In this document: positions 62,244 to 64,000 of the stretch, piece by piece
How positions within the stretch are numbered: position 1 is the stretch's first letter
How the letters are laid out: each line of letters starts with the position of its first letter
Assembly: GCA_038093975.1 (NCBI GenBank)
Contig: JBBPTG010000002.1
Span: 1 to 64,000 of the forward strand
DNA from: Chalciporus piperatus
Lineage: Eukaryota; Basidiomycota; Agaricomycetes; Boletales; Boletaceae
Direction of reading: 5' to 3'
DNA length: 64,000 bases
Notes under the pieces: generated by a model
Seen by the model: the letters and a program-made list of their open reading frames with translations, nothing else
What the model was told of the DNA's origin: nothing
Databases searched by the model: none
Translations under genes and position numbers: made by a program

Positions 62244-62446
62244 CTTTATTGCTTTTATTAGCCGAATGTGTGTTCTATCTGTACTCTATCTGCTCACATT
62301 AGTTTTTGCATCATCTACATTCCGTGTCCCCGTGCCGGATGGGTGAGCATACCAAACCTTAGTTTTGGAACATGGTTGGTATAATTGTGTAGAGTAGATG
62401 CTCCACTCCACACCCTTCTCCCCTCTCAACCACTACAATTATCTAG

Positions 62447-63519
62447 ATGTTGCTCTTGAAATTCTTAGCCCTCGCGCTTCCCCTGTGTAGCGGACCTGCG
62501 CGAGCACAATCTAACAACGCCACGGTGCAAATTGAGGCCATTGTTGCCCACTTCACCCAATCAGGCCTCGTTCCAGCAATTATGCCCTCTTTCCACCCGA
62601 GTACCATCCTCACCGCCGCGTTCAAAGGTCTTGGAAGTATCTCTGCCGGTCAGACATTTTCGCGAGAACGTGAGTGATCACCCGACCAAGTGCGCGGGGC
62701 GTCGGCTGGACTGACCTGCACCGTACGCAGAGGCCCTGTATGCTCCCTGGCTTTCCTTGACGCCCGCCAACTCGTCTGTGACGTTTAAAGGCAACTTCAG
62801 CGTCCTGATGATCGATGCGGGTCCTCCTGGTGCTGACCAAAGCCACGGTCAACGACGACATTGGCTCGTCAACGGCGCTACCATTTCCGGTGTGTCTCTA
62901 TCCGATGGTTGGACAGGAAACGATGCTGACTGTGTTACGCTCGGTAGGAGCAAACGTGTCCGTGGTGGGGGCCACGGCGGTCACCCCATACGTTCCACCG
63001 AATCCTCCTATTGGAGACGGTCCACATAGGTTAGTCCCGCGAGTGATTTACGCGGACGTGTAACACACCTTTTCTTAGATATGCAGTGCTCGTGTACGCC
63101 CAACCGGCAGACTTCCTAGCACCACCCGACCTCTCTCGGGCAAACACTGGCTCAGGCATCTTCGTACTCGGAGACTATGTCAGGGTGGGTTTTGGAGGTT
63201 ACCCTGTTTGACAGCTAGCTGAGATGTCACGTTAGTCCTCCAAGCTAGGTCCCCTGGTAGCAGTAAGTCCTCAAGCACCGGTGTACTAACAAGGGAGTTG
63301 ACAACGTTGAAATAGGGAACCTATTTCACATGTCAGCGAGGGCCTGCAACGATCTCGGTGTCACCGACAAGTCCAGTGGTTTCCGAGACACTTCCAGGCT
63401 GGAAGGATGCAGGTAAGCCAACCGGAGTAACGGCCCAGAAAGCAAACTCGGGATTCGTGGCAACACGCAACGCTGTGGCCCTGTTCCTAGCTCCCATTAT
63501 GGGATTCCTAGCTTTGTGA
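62447..63519 (+). CDS. Secreted PEBP-like (phosphatidylethanolamine-binding) protein
   Basis: ATG 62447 starts a signal peptide (MLLLKFLALALPLCSGPARA) with likely cleavage near residue 20. The body carries PEBP-family features: a strand FSVLMIDAGPPGADQ where the DPDxP motif is expected (here altered to DAGPPG), RRHWLVNGATI around the conserved HW, and GDGPHRYAVLVYAQP, the GxHR motif. The C-terminus ends in a hydrophobic stretch (NAVALFLAPIMGFLAL), suggesting a GPI anchor signal. Introns: GTGAGT near 62669, others near 62880, 63030, 63183 and 63255. The DPDxP change suggests a divergent ligand pocket. Role in fungi unknown; yeast relatives include the protease inhibitor Tfs1. Confidence 0.8.
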
Positions 63520-63691
63520 TGTGATTTTCCGAACTTGTATGCGCGCGTTTGTGTTTCTGTGGCGGAAATGATAGACTGAGACATTATTATTCCTCGAAAG
63601 ATGCGAGTAACATGCGAAAACAAGATAAACCAAGCAGTTGACTGAGAGGGGATAGGTATGATAACGTAACAGGTGCATTCGAAGTCGCGCG

Positions 63692-64000
63692 TCAGCTACC
63701 ATAGCGCTCCCGGGCCTATATTGTGACGAATGAGTAAGAATTTGTGATATGCCATCGTCATTTCTGCTGTCTGGAAGTCCTGTTGCACTTACCGCATCCT
63801 GAACCATGTGCACGTAGCCGGAGTAACCCTCGGCATATTTGCCCAATTCTTTGGCTTTAGTAGCGCCAAGGCCAACACCTTGCGCATATATGGCCGTTTG
63901 ACTATAACAGCGGGTCAGCGTGCATGTTTGCAAAAAAAAAAAAAGAGAAATGGTTACACTGGGTCGACACGACCATCACCGTCTGTACCCAAACCAGAGC
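63692..64000 (-). CDS. 3' end of an unidentified gene (runs off the window)
   Basis: An exon at about 63793-63908 reads QTAIYAQGVGLGATKAKELG and KYAEGYSGYVHMVQDA. A donor GTAAGTGC (63792) and acceptor ATATAG lead to a last short exon, ARERYGS, with TGA at 63692-63694. Upstream, an intron ending CTGTTATAG and beginning GTGTAACC precedes a hydrophobic piece (ALVWVQTVMVVST) at the edge. The wording suggests a small, possibly mitochondrial or secreted protein, but I cannot identify it. It converges on the PEBP gene (172 bp between stops). Confidence 0.5.

Overview
This window reads as a piece of a filamentous basidiomycete (Agaricomycete) genome. Nearly every gene is cut by many introns of about 45-60 bp. 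The predicted proteins include typical mushroom families: a priB-type Zn2Cys6 factor, a class V myosin, a SepA/Bni1-type formin, an intracellular GH3 beta-glucosidase with a PA14 insert and a FUSC/DUF2421 membrane protein. Ty1/copia and Ty3/gypsy debris is also present. All exon models here were read by eye from splice signals and protein family patterns, without transcripts or database searches.

Region 1 (1 to about 12.4 kb) is a nested transposon graveyard. A 5'-truncated copia pol with a complete 3' LTR (about 243-2100) sits in a mosaic of HSP70 and cytochrome P450 fragments (2101-3170). Two copies of an unusual repeat, an ACTGG-rich array ending in a 50-bp unique terminus, lie at 1-243 and about 3690-4655. 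A Ty3 integrase tail (5576-5956) follows. Next is a minus-strand gene for a Zn2Cys6/coiled-coil protein (6573-8288), broken by a 550-bp hAT-like MITE with a perfect 8-bp target duplication and by a premature TAG. A second damaged minus-strand gene (9134-9994) encodes a membrane protein with a zinc ribbon. From about 10.2 kb the DNA becomes AT-rich and strikingly CpG-poor, and this continues into the 3' half of PEX6.

Region 2 (12.4 to 64 kb) is gene-dense and housekeeping in nature. In order: PEX6 (-), GAR1 (+), NSL1/Mis14 (-), DHX35 (+), a repeat-derived gap with retroelement-like ORFs (20.9-23.4 kb), priB-like regulator (+), NUP37-like WD40 (-), URA6 UMP-CMP kinase (+), LCB/DAGK-type lipid kinase (-), NIT2/NIT3-type amidase (+), YDJ1-type DnaJ (+), a C2orf76/UPF0538 homologue (-), GH3 beta-glucosidase (+), COG4 (+), VPS2 (-), class V myosin (+), CUZ1/ZFAND1 (-), FUSC/DUF2421 protein (+), an unresolved 53.5-56 kb stretch, a small membrane protein (-), formin (+), a secreted PEBP-like protein (+) and the 3' end of an unknown gene (-) at the window edge.

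Most of these genes form closely spaced divergent pairs sharing 130-430 bp promoters, alternating with convergent 3' ends 70-260 bp apart. Several encode parts of secretion and polarity machinery (COG4, VPS2, myosin V, formin), but they look like independent housekeeping genes and not a cluster. No biosynthetic cluster, CRISPR array, rRNA or tRNA was recognised. The most interesting signals are the hAT MITE insertion, the fold-back-like repeat element, the CpG-depleted block ending inside PEX6, and non-canonical introns (GA-AG in the URA6 P-loop; GC-AG in DHX35 and the C2orf76 homologue).
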